Source: Aureobasidium sp. EXF-3400 (taxonomy: Eukaryota; Ascomycota; Dothideomycetes; Dothideales; Saccotheciaceae). From it: DNA of 64,000 nucleotides. The notes below the pieces were generated by a model. The model made no database searches. It was not told the origin of the DNA and saw nothing but the letters and a program-made list of their open reading frames with translations. Both the position numbers and the translations under genes were made by a program. The stretch spans positions 1-64,000 of the forward strand of contig SWBL01000060.1 of NCBI GenBank assembly GCA_024195585.1, given 5' to 3'. Of this stretch, positions 32,756-44,129 are shown piece after piece (the first letter of the stretch is position 1; each line of letters opens with the position of its first letter).

Positions 32756-35525
32756 ATGGTCTTGAGCACTCTCGGCGTAGCTGCCGACGTAACGCCCTCG
32801 GTCATTGAGACCTTCTTTTCACATGCAAGACACGCCAACATCTCACGCGACTCGGCACGAATGCTAACACCACCCACAGTATCTCAATCGCAAACCGCTC
32901 AAAGGAAAACCTACCGCCCATGTCTCATACCACGAGGGTCTGCGCCTGATCCGCCAATTTCTTGCCTACGCTTCTCAACACACCGTCGAAGACATCCAGG
33001 CTTTTACTGGTCAATGGGTCCCCACTCCCACCTGGGTCAAGCTGGACGAAGTTCCTATCTCAGATGCTCATTTAAAACGCTCCGCCGAGATCCTCAAAGC
33101 ACAGCTTGGTCCCGTAGGCCTGCAAAGAGTTGGAGGTCAAGAATGGTGGCAATGGCGACGACCAGAGATTGCCCTGAAAGGTGAATGGATCGAGATGCGT
33201 CAGGACTACAACGACCGAATGGCCGCCGAAAGCAAGGCTGACCGCATCATTCTCTACGTCCACGGCGGTGCTTACTACTTTGGTTCTGTTGATGAGCATC
33301 GCTACCAGATGCAGCGCCATGCGAGAAAACTCAAAGCCCGTCTGTTCGCTCCTAGATATCGCCTCGCTCCTCAGTTTCCTTTCCCTTGCGGTCTACACGA
33401 CTGTATCGCTGCTTACCTCCATGTCATTGAGCAATATGACCCCTCGACTGTCCTACTAGGCGGAGATTCGGCCGGTGGTGGCATGGTCATCAACATGCTC
33501 GTAACCCTCCGCGACCAAGGCATTCCCCTTCCAGCAGGAGCCCTTCTTTTGTCACCATGGGTCGACCTCACCCACTCTTTCCCGAGTGTAGCCGGTGATG
33601 CCACCTTCGACTACATTCCTGCCAACGGTTTCCACCACAGACCATCGATGGCATGGCCGCCCCCGAACGCCAATGATTTGAGAGAGCTAAAGTCTCCAGA
33701 AGCCAACCCACCCCGAAAGTCAAAGGAGGAGAAGAAGAAGCTCGAAAGGGAGGCCACCATGGGTTTCTCCGTCCACGACGTACCCGAGAATGAGAGGCAT
33801 GATCAAACAACCCGCCCACGTGCTAAGAGCATCCCCGGCGGCGAGCATCTATCAATCGAGCTGGATGGCAAGCTGATCGAACTCACTGACCAGATCCAGA
33901 TGTACACTACCAATGACATGCTCGCCCATCCTATGGTCTCGCCTGTAATGCAGCCATCTCTTGGTGGTCTGCCACCACTTCTCATCCAAACAGGAGGCGG
34001 CGAGCTGTTACGTGACGAACAAATCTACATTGCTCACAAGGCCGCCAATCCTGCGGCTTATCTTCCGAGCAAAAAAGTCATGGACGAGTTCGATCCCAAA
34101 AGGGAGTTGGTAGACAAATATCCGCCAACACATGTTGTTTTGCAGGTCTGGGATGATCTTTGTCATGTTCCACATACTCTCAGTTTCACCCGACCTGCGA
34201 AATATATGTACCGCAGTGTGGCACAATTTGGTGCTTGGGCTCTGGCTCGCGCTCAAGACCAAGCTATCACCATTCTTGACGATGATGCCATCAGTATCAT
34301 CAGTCATGAGTCGAGCCATGATAGTGAATCCGATGTTGATCGCGGTAGAACCGTCGACAAGAGATTTCCTGATGCCTTGGGTACGCCAATTCGTGCTCAC
34401 ACCGTCTCGACAGCTTCTGGGTCCGTTGGCAAAGCTGGCGATCCTTTGCCTCCGTTCCAGAACCATATGATTCGTCAGAGAGTCGACAGACATGGTGCAA
34501 CATATCCACTTGCTGCCCAATCGGAATTGAAATGCCTTCAGCTCGATCCCGACACCATTGGTATGATCAAGCCTGGTCCTGTCAGAAAGTGGGTCGCAAA
34601 AAAGTCTGAATGGGACGTCAAGTATGGCAAGGACAAGCGCGCGATACAAAAGCAGCGTATCAAGGAGATGGCTGAAGGGTATGACACCTTAGCAGCTGGA
34701 GAAGTCCCGCCACCCACTGCTTTGGCTGGACGCCGTAAGAAGGATATGCCAAGTCAGAAGGCACGCAAGGGCAAGTCATGGGGTCTTGCAATGTGGTCAG
34801 GCTGGGGCTCAAAGCACGACGAGGACACTCTTGGCCGTGAACAGAAGGTCACCCGTGCCTCACAAACAGTCGTAGTACCAGAAGCCGGCGCTGCAGTCGC
34901 CAAAGTCGACCCTCAGCGTGCAGCCACAATGGTTGCTGATCCAACATTGAGAACCTCGGCGACTTTTGACCGCAGTATGAGCCCCAGCTACCGCACAGTC
35001 ACGGATTTAGGTCAAGCAGGTCCTCGCTCTCGACCTACCACCTCATCAACCAACCCACCTGCACCACCAGCCAAAGATCTACCCAAGGGTAAAGAAGCCA
35101 TCAGAGATGATGAAGCACATCTCGCACCTTACGGCATGCACACTAAAATCCCGGGCTCAGAAAACACATTCTTGAGCAATAACAGCGCACGCCCTCATAA
35201 CGGCGAGGTCGCTTATCCTTTCAAGCTCAAGAACGAAGTCGCTAGTGCAAGTACAGTGACCTTGGACTCTGCCGATCATGTCAGACCAATGGGCAGGAAT
35301 GACGATGAGTCGTTGGCTGAGAGCTCACGACCCGCTACCAGAGGAGGCGTTAGCTTTATGGATGGAACTGGTGGAGACATCATTGCTGATGAGCCTGGCG
35401 TTGGTGTCTACGAGACCGAGACCGGCTTGAAGAATCAAGAGAAGGGTACGGGAGGAGTAGATAATGAAGCAGATGGTCCTGTGAGACCACCCTTGGAATC
35501 CTTTGTCACTGCGAAGGAGTTCTGA
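32756..35525 (+). CDS. alpha/beta hydrolase (HSL/acetyl-hydrolase type) with long disordered C-terminus
   Basis: Exons 32756-32824 and 32880-35525; the 55-nt intron has a GC-AG border (GCAAGA...CCACAG, branch GCTAAC). Total 904 residues. Seen: HGGAYYFG (oxyanion-hole HGG at 151-153); nucleophile Ser220 in GGDSAGGGMV; LLSPWVDLTHS; and a region around PPLLIQTGGGELLRDE with ...VLQVWDDLCHVPH that can supply the catalytic Asp and His. This is the hormone-sensitive-lipase-like esterase class; the substrate is unknown. A lid-like charged insert (KSKEEKKKLERE) splits the domain. From about residue 480 the protein is Pro/Ser/Ala/Lys-rich and probably disordered. No signal peptide; the first 23 residues (MVLSTLGVAADVTPSVIETF) may form a helix. 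Confidence 0.88.
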
Positions 35526-36066
35526 TTCACGCAGAAGAAAGTAATCGCGAGGTGCATTGTTTTACAGGATTAGATACCCCCCCTTTTTCCTTTTTGATAG
35601 TCGCAAGTATTGATCCCGTACTTTTGCATCCAAAATTCGTATTCAACTTTGATTTGACTAAAGTTATGTTTTTCCATTGCAAAAGACATGCAAGGTTCAG
35701 AGGAAGATGCGCCGTGTACTCTTATGCTATTGCAAACGCCTCAAGAATCAGAAAAGACACAAGATCCTTCCTTCCTTTGCTTCCTTGTGGACCGAGTTTC
35801 TCCATAGCAGACCCATCGCCGTTTCCCATTTCTCCATGAGCACCCCTTCGAAATGTTGAGAACTTCCACACCAAGCCCGAGACAACACAGACCCAAGCCA
35901 AAGAAATCAATAGAGGCAGCGAAAAGCACTGACTGGGCAACGTCTAGTGGAAGAAAGACTTCAAACCCGAAAGATGAAAAAAAAAAAGCAAACCCAACCA
36001 AGAAAGTTCTTCTTCTGTGTAGAGTTGACAAGGTGTTTGATGCAGAAAAGAGGTGAAAACATCTGA
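35526..36066. other. convergent intergenic region
   Basis: 541 bp between the hydrolase (plus) and the J-domain gene (minus), with a T/C-rich stretch near 35580-35600 and an A-run near 35980. No gene seen. Confidence 0.5.
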
Positions 36067-39000
36067 TCAGTTGTCAGGTAAGCCGGCACCTTCACTCAAC
36101 ACCCTGACCCTCTCCCTCACAGCCTCAAAATCTCTAACCGCTTCTGCATGTTTCTCACATCCGACATTCCAATATTCCCTGACGCGCTCATCTTCCTTGA
36201 CGGCTTGTGCATAACTCATAAAGCCTTCTCCTGTGGAGGCCTCGCCCACAGCTTCCAGCGCTCTGATACCAGCCTTGACGACTTTGGCAGCGAGGTCTTG
36301 ACGACTCGAGAAATGCTTCACGACCACGGTATTGTACTTGTGGAATTTGTCCAGGTAAATGGAGAAGGTGGTGCAGTAGGTGGACCACGAGGCGCGGGTG
36401 AGTTTTGTGGGTGTGGAGGGTGCGCGCGGCAGAGGTGGTAATACGAGGGTTTGTGGTGTAAAGGTGGGGATGCTGGTGGATGCTTTGGAGGTAAAAGGTA
36501 ATGTGCTGCTGATGTCGGCTAGACCGTCGAGGCCTTGTGAGGGTTGGGGGTCGACGGCGGCGCTGAGGTCGTCGAGCTTGACGTTGAAGCCTCCGCTTTC
36601 GCGTTTGTTTGCCTCGGTGTCGTTTTGGCGGAGTTGGGTCGTGTCGACGGGATACATACGAGGCTCCTGCGTGGTGGAAGGTTGAGGTGCAGCAGTCTCG
36701 CTGGCTGGTGGAGCATCATCGACGTCCATCTCATCTGGTGATTGGGTTCGAGGAACATTCTCTTCCGCTTCGTCTGCTACCGTCGCGGGTTTTGGTGTGT
36801 TGACGGGAATCTTGTTGGCAACTCTCGAACCCTTTCTCAATGCAGCCGAATTGCTTCTAGAGGTGGGTTTTGACTCTGGCTTAGCAGGTGACGAGGTGCG
36901 CAGACTGTCAGGGTCAAAAGCCCAGGATGCATCCTGGAAGTGCTTGGCCCATTCTTCGGGCGAGTACTTTGCCGGTGCCGGGGTAGGTGACGGCACAGTT
37001 GTATCTTGTGCAGGTGTAGATTCAGTGTGGTTCGATTGTGTAGATGTCTCGTGGAAAGTGTTGGCCCTTGACTGTTGGCGGAAGGCTCTCGAGGATTTCC
37101 GCGAAGGTGTGGCAGACTTGCGACCATTTGTGGCTTGGGCGGCAGCGAAAACGTTGTTACTGGTAAAGTCACCGGCCCACTGCTCAGGTACGAAAGATGT
37201 GTTGATACTGTCTTCGCTGCGGCTTTTGGCCATGTTCGGCCTGAAGGTGTCAGCATTGATAGGTATCGTGAATCTGTTGCAGAAGAAGTCAGCATCCGAC
37301 TGATGACATGAACGATTTTTAAGACGATACAGGCCAGTAGCATCGTCTATTGTGAAGCAAGTCTTCTTATATGGTGATTGTGGTTCAGGAATATCATCAG
37401 CGGTCAGGTCGATGGGATCATCAGATTTCGACACGTCTGGCGGTCTTTCGTGGAAAGTTGGTTGACTCTTTTCCACTTTCCCAGACGGTTCATTGTCCGT
37501 CAGGTCAATCCAGGCGCGTTGAGCAGCCGAATGGCTCCGTTTGACCGGAGGAACAGAGGACGGGACAGCCCATCGAGGAATCGAGTCGGGGCTTTTGTTG
37601 TGTTGGTAGATTCTTCCAAACGGATAGACAGGAGAGGGCATTTTTTCTTGCTTTTTGGAAGGAGGAGTAGAGAAATGGTGGGCATACATTGTTGGTTTGT
37701 CCTTTTCGCCAGCACTTGCTGCTGCGTCTGGACCAGAATTGCTGCTTGCACCAGCCTCGCCCGGAGCCTTGTAAGGTACACCATTCTTGAATTGTCGGCT
37801 GGGCGGATTGGGTGTCTTCTTGGGACGTGTGAATGAGCGTGAGAAGGAGTCAGCGGGCTGATCGGTCGTCGTCGATTGAGGGTTCTTCTGTGCAGTGTCA
37901 GGAGTGGTGGAAGCGGAGTCGTCTTCAGTCTCGGAATCATCGCTTGAACTGTAGACGACAAAAGGTTTCCGTGCAGTACCGGTACCCGCCTTGCGCGTTG
38001 ATCGACGGAAAGTTGATGCTCCCTCTGAAGCCATGGGCACATGGGGTGTGCTGGCTGTGCGACGAGCATCCTCGCCTGAGTAAGCTGTCCTCGTGCGAGC
38101 GTCCTCGGAGGGGACGTGGGAATAGTTCTTCTGAGATGCAGAGCGCGGTGGTGGAGGTGGATAGTAGGGCGGATCTGCGGATCTTCTCCTAGATGATGAG
38201 TAGTTGGCTGTACTTCCTGCCTGTCTCTCGTCGCCAGTTGAAGTAGGATCAAAACCACCCTTCCTGGGTGTACCAGAAGAAGTTGAAGCACCCGCCTTGC
38301 TTCCGCCAGCACTGTTGTATTCAGCCCAAGCTGAGCGGAATCCACCATAGCCAGGCGCAGGTTTCGGCGGAGCCTCGCGGTAGTTCATGCCCGCACGAAT
38401 GTCCTCCTCGGTAGGAAAGCGAGTGTCACGTCTAGGCGGTGGATTGGGTACTGGTCGTTTGGGAGATGTTCGTGGTGGTGGTGGCGGCGCGGCACCTGAC
38501 GCCTGCGACTTCATATTCTGCCATGCGTTGAAGACATTTGCAGGATCTGCTGGGTTCTTCTTGCTTGTAGGGGCGGGTTTAGGGAAGTTTGTGAAGCGGT
38601 CGGCACCCGAGGCACCGGATGTAGTGCTACGCCATGAGGCAGTCGGGTTTGGCGTACGTCTCGGCGGCGGAGGGAAGTTGGATGTGGTCTGGTACATGGG
38701 GTTCGTTCCGGTGCTCCTTGGTGGCACGTTGGGCTTAGTGAAGGCACCACCTCCCAGTCCCGCCTTCCTGCGGTCTGCATCATAACGTGTTTTGGAGACT
38801 GGGTCATGGAGGATTTCGTGAGCGGCTTGGATGGCCTGGAATTTGGGGACGATTTCTGATTCTTTGCCAGGGTTTCGATCGGGATGGTACTTCAGCGCTG
38901 TGTCATGGGTTAGCGCAGAGTGGTGTAGTAGGTAGAAGAAGTGTTACCAAGCTTGCGGTATGCCTTCTTGATGTCTTCAACTGAGGCATCCTGTTCTCGG

Positions 39001-39099
39001 AGTCAGCGACTGTTGCCGGAAGCCAGGTCTCGCAAGCAGACGTACATTGGGCAGTTCCAGATCCGCATAGTAGTTCCGTTTGATGTCGGCCTTCACCAT
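36067..39099 (-). CDS. J-domain (DnaJ/Hsp40) protein with very long disordered tail
   Basis: Exons 39099-39046, 38990-38948 and 38897-36067 (introns 55 and 50 nt) give 975 residues. The J-domain occupies residues 8-75: NYYADLELPNDASVEDIKKA, then YRKLALKYHPDRNPG with the essential His-Pro-Asp at 37-39. It would stimulate an Hsp70 ATPase. There is no Gly/Phe, zinc-finger or CTD region, so this is a class C J-protein. The next 750 residues are Pro/Ser/Thr-rich low complexity (SNFPPPPRRTPNPTASWRST). The last 100 residues are again ordered and helical, from SWSTYCTTFSIYLDKFHKYN to YWNVGCEKHAEAVRDFEAV, which may be a specificity domain. I know similar architecture only as uncharacterised fungal proteins; the client is unknown. 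Confidence 0.88.
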
Positions 39100-40514
39100 G
39101 ATCCTGGCAGAGCTGTGGCTTCACAAAGACGAGGCGTATGCGTGGTGCGATGCGATACCATCAAGGCCCTGCGTCGCTAGGTCGTAATGATGAGATGTCG
39201 ATGCGCGTAGTTGTAAGAGAACAGGCAGTGAGATCAACAGTAATCCGAGTCCAAGGCGAAGCTAACAAATGAAGAGCGGCCAACGGTCAGAGGTGCGTGT
39301 CATGCGTTTGCTCTCAATTTACTGCGAAGGCCGAGCGCTTGATTGTTGCGTTGCGCAAAAGCTCGTAGCCCCTCCAAACATGTGAAAGCTGCGATGTCTT
39401 GTTTTGGCTCTATGCAACGACGACAACAATTTTATTCTATTCTTTTTCGAGAACAGTCATCACAATATATGAATATTCAGAGCAGAGCTACTTCGACGTC
39501 GTGAACAAGGAATGATACCTATTAAACCAATCAGCCATCATGCTCGCCCTGCGGCCTGCAGCTGACGACTTTTTGGTTGCTGCTTCCTGCCCTCGCCGCC
39601 CAAGCAACCAACAGCCAGGGCCAACCAACGACCACGCCAGCCTGAAGATCACGGATTAGCCACAACACTGCCTTCAAAGTTGTAGAGCTGTCGATGTTGC
39701 ACTCATAACGAATATCTATTGGTCCTCCCAAACCTGTAGGATAGTCATACTCTTGCTGAACAAACACAGAGTCAAGCCTTAGCACTGCTGAGCGTGGTGA
39801 AATAGCAGCCTTGGACGAGTTGTTAGGTTTCTAAACAATACACTATGAGCTGCGTCTGCGTCTGTATCATCACCATCAAACCCCACAAGGTAGTAGATAA
39901 GAGGTAGACAAAACACCCACAGCATATACACGTCTTCGCCATGTACAAGACAAAATCTAGTAAAGGACAGTGTAAGGACAACACGGAAACATGTGTGCGA
40001 GAGAGCTGCAAGGTGCCGAATTGATGTATACACGGAACACCATCAAAGAGAGGCTTGAAAGGTAATAGTTGTCAAAGCGAACAAGATTTTAGCCACTGGA
40101 ATAGAGACAGAACATACCACGCACTCCGAACAAAATCCGTCTCATCAATATATGAGCGAAGTAACGAGAAAAACTAAGAAACAATGAAATCTTTTGACAT
40201 TCGCTTGCATTTCGACGAGAGAATGAGGGGACATGGATTTTGTGGTGATGCAGGAAACAGAATTGATGCTGCTGAAAGTGGAAAGCTTAGGATAAAAAAA
40301 CACCTGCGGCGTTTGTTCTCGTCATAAGGTCATGAATGGTGTAACCAGAGCGCGCGCGATTAGAAAACAGAGTCATGTACAATTGCCCCAGACTCTTTTT
40401 TGGGTTGGGGCTGTGTGGGCGGTTGTCTTGTGATAGTTGCTAATTTTGTGTCGAAGATTTGTGAGAGGGTGGTTTTATCCAGAAAGCAGAAGGGTCTCAA
40501 CTTGATGGTACCGG
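39100..40514. other. intergenic, 1.4 kb
   Basis: Between the J-domain gene and the PDK1 gene, both minus. It should hold the J-domain promoter and a PDK1 3' untranslated region. Frames of 60-85 codons on the minus strand (39531-39785, 39779-40033) start at non-ATG codons and show no motif. No supported gene. Confidence 0.5.
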
Positions 40515-43276
40515 TTAGAAGACAGCCGCCAGTCCGCTCTTCGAGTGTCGTTTGCTGAAACGTGGTTTCCTGCTCTTGACGCTCTCATTATCTCCCGGTT
40601 CCTTGCGTAAGGTATTCCGAACTGAGTGTATTGACTGTTGTTCGCCCCCACCATCACCGCCACTCGCACTGGTGGGACTAGACATGGTTGATGCCAGATC
40701 GCCATACTGCGACTCGCCCGAGTACGAGTTCGCAATGGATTGCGATAGTGCAACATCCTTGGCACGGCTGATGGCTTCCATCCACTCCTGGGTGGAATAC
40801 TTGGAGCCCTCTGGATCAGATGTGGTTGCCCGAGGATCTTCGAAGGAGAAATGCTTGTCCCGCTTGATGACAGTTAGTTCAGATGCACGTACGCAGATCA
40901 AATGAAACTTACGGTATCGATACAAAAGGACGTCAAACCCTTGTTGTCTTGGATTGTTTTCCAAGATGTTCCGTTAGCAAGCAGATTTAGATCAAGCTTT
41001 GCCTTCTTCTCGTCGCCCCCAGCAGCAGCTATTATGACTCGCGCACTGGAAGTTATCATAACAAGTCGTTGGCGTTTCTTGGTCGTTGCCCCACCAAAGA
41101 ATCTTGAGAATTTTCTTGATGCTTCCTCGCCGCCTTTCGATGTGGGACTATGCGGAGCTGGAGATGAAATGACATTGAGATTGCCCAGTTTGATGATGCG
41201 TTCGTTGTTACGGGTTAGCACGGGTGACCAGTCAATGTCAAGCTGACTAGGAGGAGCCAGCTCAGTTATAGCTCGTAGTTGTGGCCGGGGCATCTGCTGT
41301 ACCGATTGAGCTGTTGGCGGTGAAGCTGCATGGGAGCTTGGAACTGTTGGGATACCAGGGATGGTGGGAGCTGGGGCTGAGCTCATAGGGTCTCCGCCGT
41401 TAAGTCTGATGGGTTGGGATTGGGAGGGTCCAGGCATGTAGCTTCGAAGGCGCGGTGCCTTTTGCTTCCACAAAGATTTGCCCCACTGAATTCCTTCGAA
41501 GAAGGGGTGTGATTTGATGTGTTCAATAGGTAAACGCTTGGAGGGATCGAGGACCAGCAGTCTTTCTACGAGGTCCCGCGCCACAGCAGGGAAGCCGTCC
41601 GGGAAATGATAGTCCAAAGCGACAATCTTTTGAAATGTCTGATACTCGTTGCCAGCCTTGAAAGGTGGGCGACCGGCGAGCAGCTGATACAGAATGCAGC
41701 CAAAGGCCCAGAGGTCACTTGCTTTGCAGGCATTCTTGTCTGTCAAGAGCTCTGGACTGACGTACTCTGCAGTGCCAACAAAGGAGACCGCTCTCTCTTG
41801 TTCAACGCCATCCAAGGGATCGCCAGCGCCCAAACCGTCGTTAGTGCCGCCAGCGGATTTCACGTCGAGAATTTTGGCGGTTCCAAAATCGGTGATCTTG
41901 GTGTGCATTTGCTCATCAAGTAGAACGTTCTCCGGTTTGAGGTCTCGATGGATAATGCCCTTTGAGTGCATATATGCTATTGAGTCGAGGATTTGGGCTC
42001 CATAGAAACGCGTGCATTCTTCGTCGAAAGTGCCCATTTTCTTCAGGTGACCAAGTAGCTCGCCTCCGTTGGCAAGGTCAAGGACAAAATATAGCGAACG
42101 CTCATCCTGAAATGTATAGTATAGACGGACGATGCCAGGGTGTTCCGTCAGTCGGTTAAGGGCATCCTTCTCGATGTTGACATATTTGACCTTCTTCTCC
42201 TTGATTATATGGCGCTTGTCAAGAACCTTGACGGCATACTCGCGATGTACTTGACGATCGGTCGCTGCAAGGACTGTGCTGTATGAACCCTCCCCTAAAG
42301 TGCGACCAAAGTGAAAGTCGTTCACACCCTTCTTGACGATTTTTGAAACAGGTCTTCCGTTTTGGTCGACTTCTTGTCTAGTAGCGACTGCAGCTCCGCG
42401 CTCTTTCCATTCTTCACTGCTGGGTAGCGGACCTCCTTCAATGCTATATACAGAGGCCGATGGGCCAGGGCCGTATCCAGAGGTAACACGCTTAGAGCTT
42501 CTTCTGGGTGGCATAACATTCTGGCCGTCGGGACCGCGGTAACTCCGGCTGGCGGATCGAACTGGAGGATGCCCAGCCATGGCAGCGGCCGCAGCTCGAG
42601 AAGCACTCCTAGCCAATCCAGACTGAGAAGAAACATCATCACGGTATCTGTAGGACGAAGCCTGCGAGAGGGCAGAAGTGCTCGAAACGTTCTGATGTGT
42701 GTACATGTTGGACATGCGTGCGGATGAGATACTTGGATTCTGGGGGTATTGAGGAACGTGAGCCTCGTATGAGCCGGCACGTTGGCGATAGAGTTGATCG
42801 GAGTCAGTCGAAGCAGCTCGGTATGGCCTGGTAGAAGCATAGGGGTCGGTGGAGGCTAGGTGACTGGAGGCATAGTCGGAATGTGAGGGAGCGTTGGAGT
42901 GGAACGAGGCAGCATATTGGGAACGCGAGTCGTGGTCGGGAGGGTGTATGGAGGATAGTTGTGACAAGCCACGCGAGTGATTGAGGTTAGTGATGGTGCT
43001 GCCCGACGAGTGCGAGGAGATGGTAGGTCGGTCATCTGGTGTCGAAGGGGTAGAGCGAGGTTGCTGGTTGGGACTCGCAGCAGTGCTGTTATTTTTGGGA
43101 GAGTCGACGGGCAGAGCGGTGGGCGGCGGTGTATGCAATTGTTGCGTTTGCGTGTGCGTCTGATACGGGAGCGTCTGGGGCTGCTGTGTCGTGGGAGTTT
43201 CTTGATCGTCGTCGCTGTCGGGATTGGCTATGCGCAGACCACCAAGCGAACGCGACAGGCTCAAGTCGCCGTTCAT
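40515..43276 (-). CDS. pkh1: PDK1-type AGC protein kinase (Pkh1/2 orthologue)
   Basis: Exons 43276-40913 and 40862-40515 (intron 50 nt, GTAAGT...TCAAG, branch CTAAC) give 903 residues. PDK1/Pkh phosphorylates the activation loop of AGC kinases (Ypk, Sch9, PKC) and in fungi controls eisosomes and wall integrity. Seen: a Gln/Ser/Pro-rich N-terminal 300 residues; kinase domain about 319-600 with LGEGSYSTV, VK in YAVKVLDK, HRDLKPENVLL, DFGTAK and SFVGTAEYVSPELL, the last specific to PDK1; the residues around KVKYVNIEKDALNRL that form the PIF pocket; then a C-terminal PH-like domain (RKFSRFFGGATTKKRQRLVM through STQEWMEAISRAKD). The intron lies in the PH-like part. The protein is longer than human PDK1 (556) mainly through its disordered ends. 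Confidence 0.93.
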
Positions 43277-44129
43277 AGCTTGTCTATAACGATGCTTGTT
43301 GGAGGACGAGTGACTGAGCCAAGCCGAGGCCAGACACGACCAGGCGCGAGTCTGTCTGGCTACGAGATATGCGGTGTATCCGATGAGATGGTCGATTGGT
43401 CGTGTGCTACGCAGGACACGAGAGACGACAACCGGCTTGACAGGAGGCTTCGTATGTGCATACAGGCAGGTACAAGACCGGCAACAACGAGACTGGAGGG
43501 AACCAGCTTTAGTCCCAAGTCGACGACTTGAGATCCTCTTGCAACCTGCACGCCCGCCGTATGCGTGCACGGACCTATGACCCAGCTTGGGCCAAGGACG
43601 CATCAAGTCTCTCTCTGCATTTTGTCATCTGAATCTCCCCTGGGGCCAACATCGAAATGAACCATTGCCGCTGTTTGAGACAGCACTGATCTTTGTTGGG
43701 CAGCCAAGTCTTTGAGTTGCTGATCAACCAACACGTTCGCTGCTGTTTTCTTCTCCTTGCATGCCTGGTCTTGCTTCCCCACGCCTCTCGAACGTGCGTA
43801 CAACGAAAGACGCTCGTCGAGTGTTGGCTATGAATGACATGCGCCTCACTCCGCCTCAAATTGTTGGGTGTCTTGCTCTTTTCTTAGACCAGAGGGTGCA
43901 GCTGGATCTTTGTCGTACGGGAATTGAATCATTCTGTCCTCTCAAGGATGCATACTCTTAGTTGGTCGCACCTGCCTCAATCGCTCTGCTTTCCATATGT
44001 CTTCGCGGTGCAAAATCTCAGGCAGTTCAACACTGTCTTCGAGGCATCTGACACTTGCCAGTCTCAACACTGCCTGTTGCAGAATCATCTATCCCATGCC
44101 TGATTTTATGCCTCCGTAACAAATACATT
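43277..44129. other. divergent intergenic region, 0.85 kb
   Basis: Holds the promoters of the PDK1 gene (minus) and of the disordered protein gene (plus). Frames continue upstream of the PDK1 ATG without a stop for some way but lack motifs and true upstream context. No gene seen. Confidence 0.5.

Noticed and set aside
37500..38348. A 282-codon alternative frame inside the J-domain gene, and similar long shadows at 36797-37303
   Set aside because: Arise from Pro/Arg/Ser-rich low-complexity coding sequence; the J-domain frame is anchored by the HPD motif and spliced start.
39531..40033. Minus-strand frames of about 84 codons between the J-domain and PDK1 genes
   Set aside because: Begin at non-ATG codons and lack any recognisable sequence; consistent with 3' untranslated DNA of the PDK1 gene.
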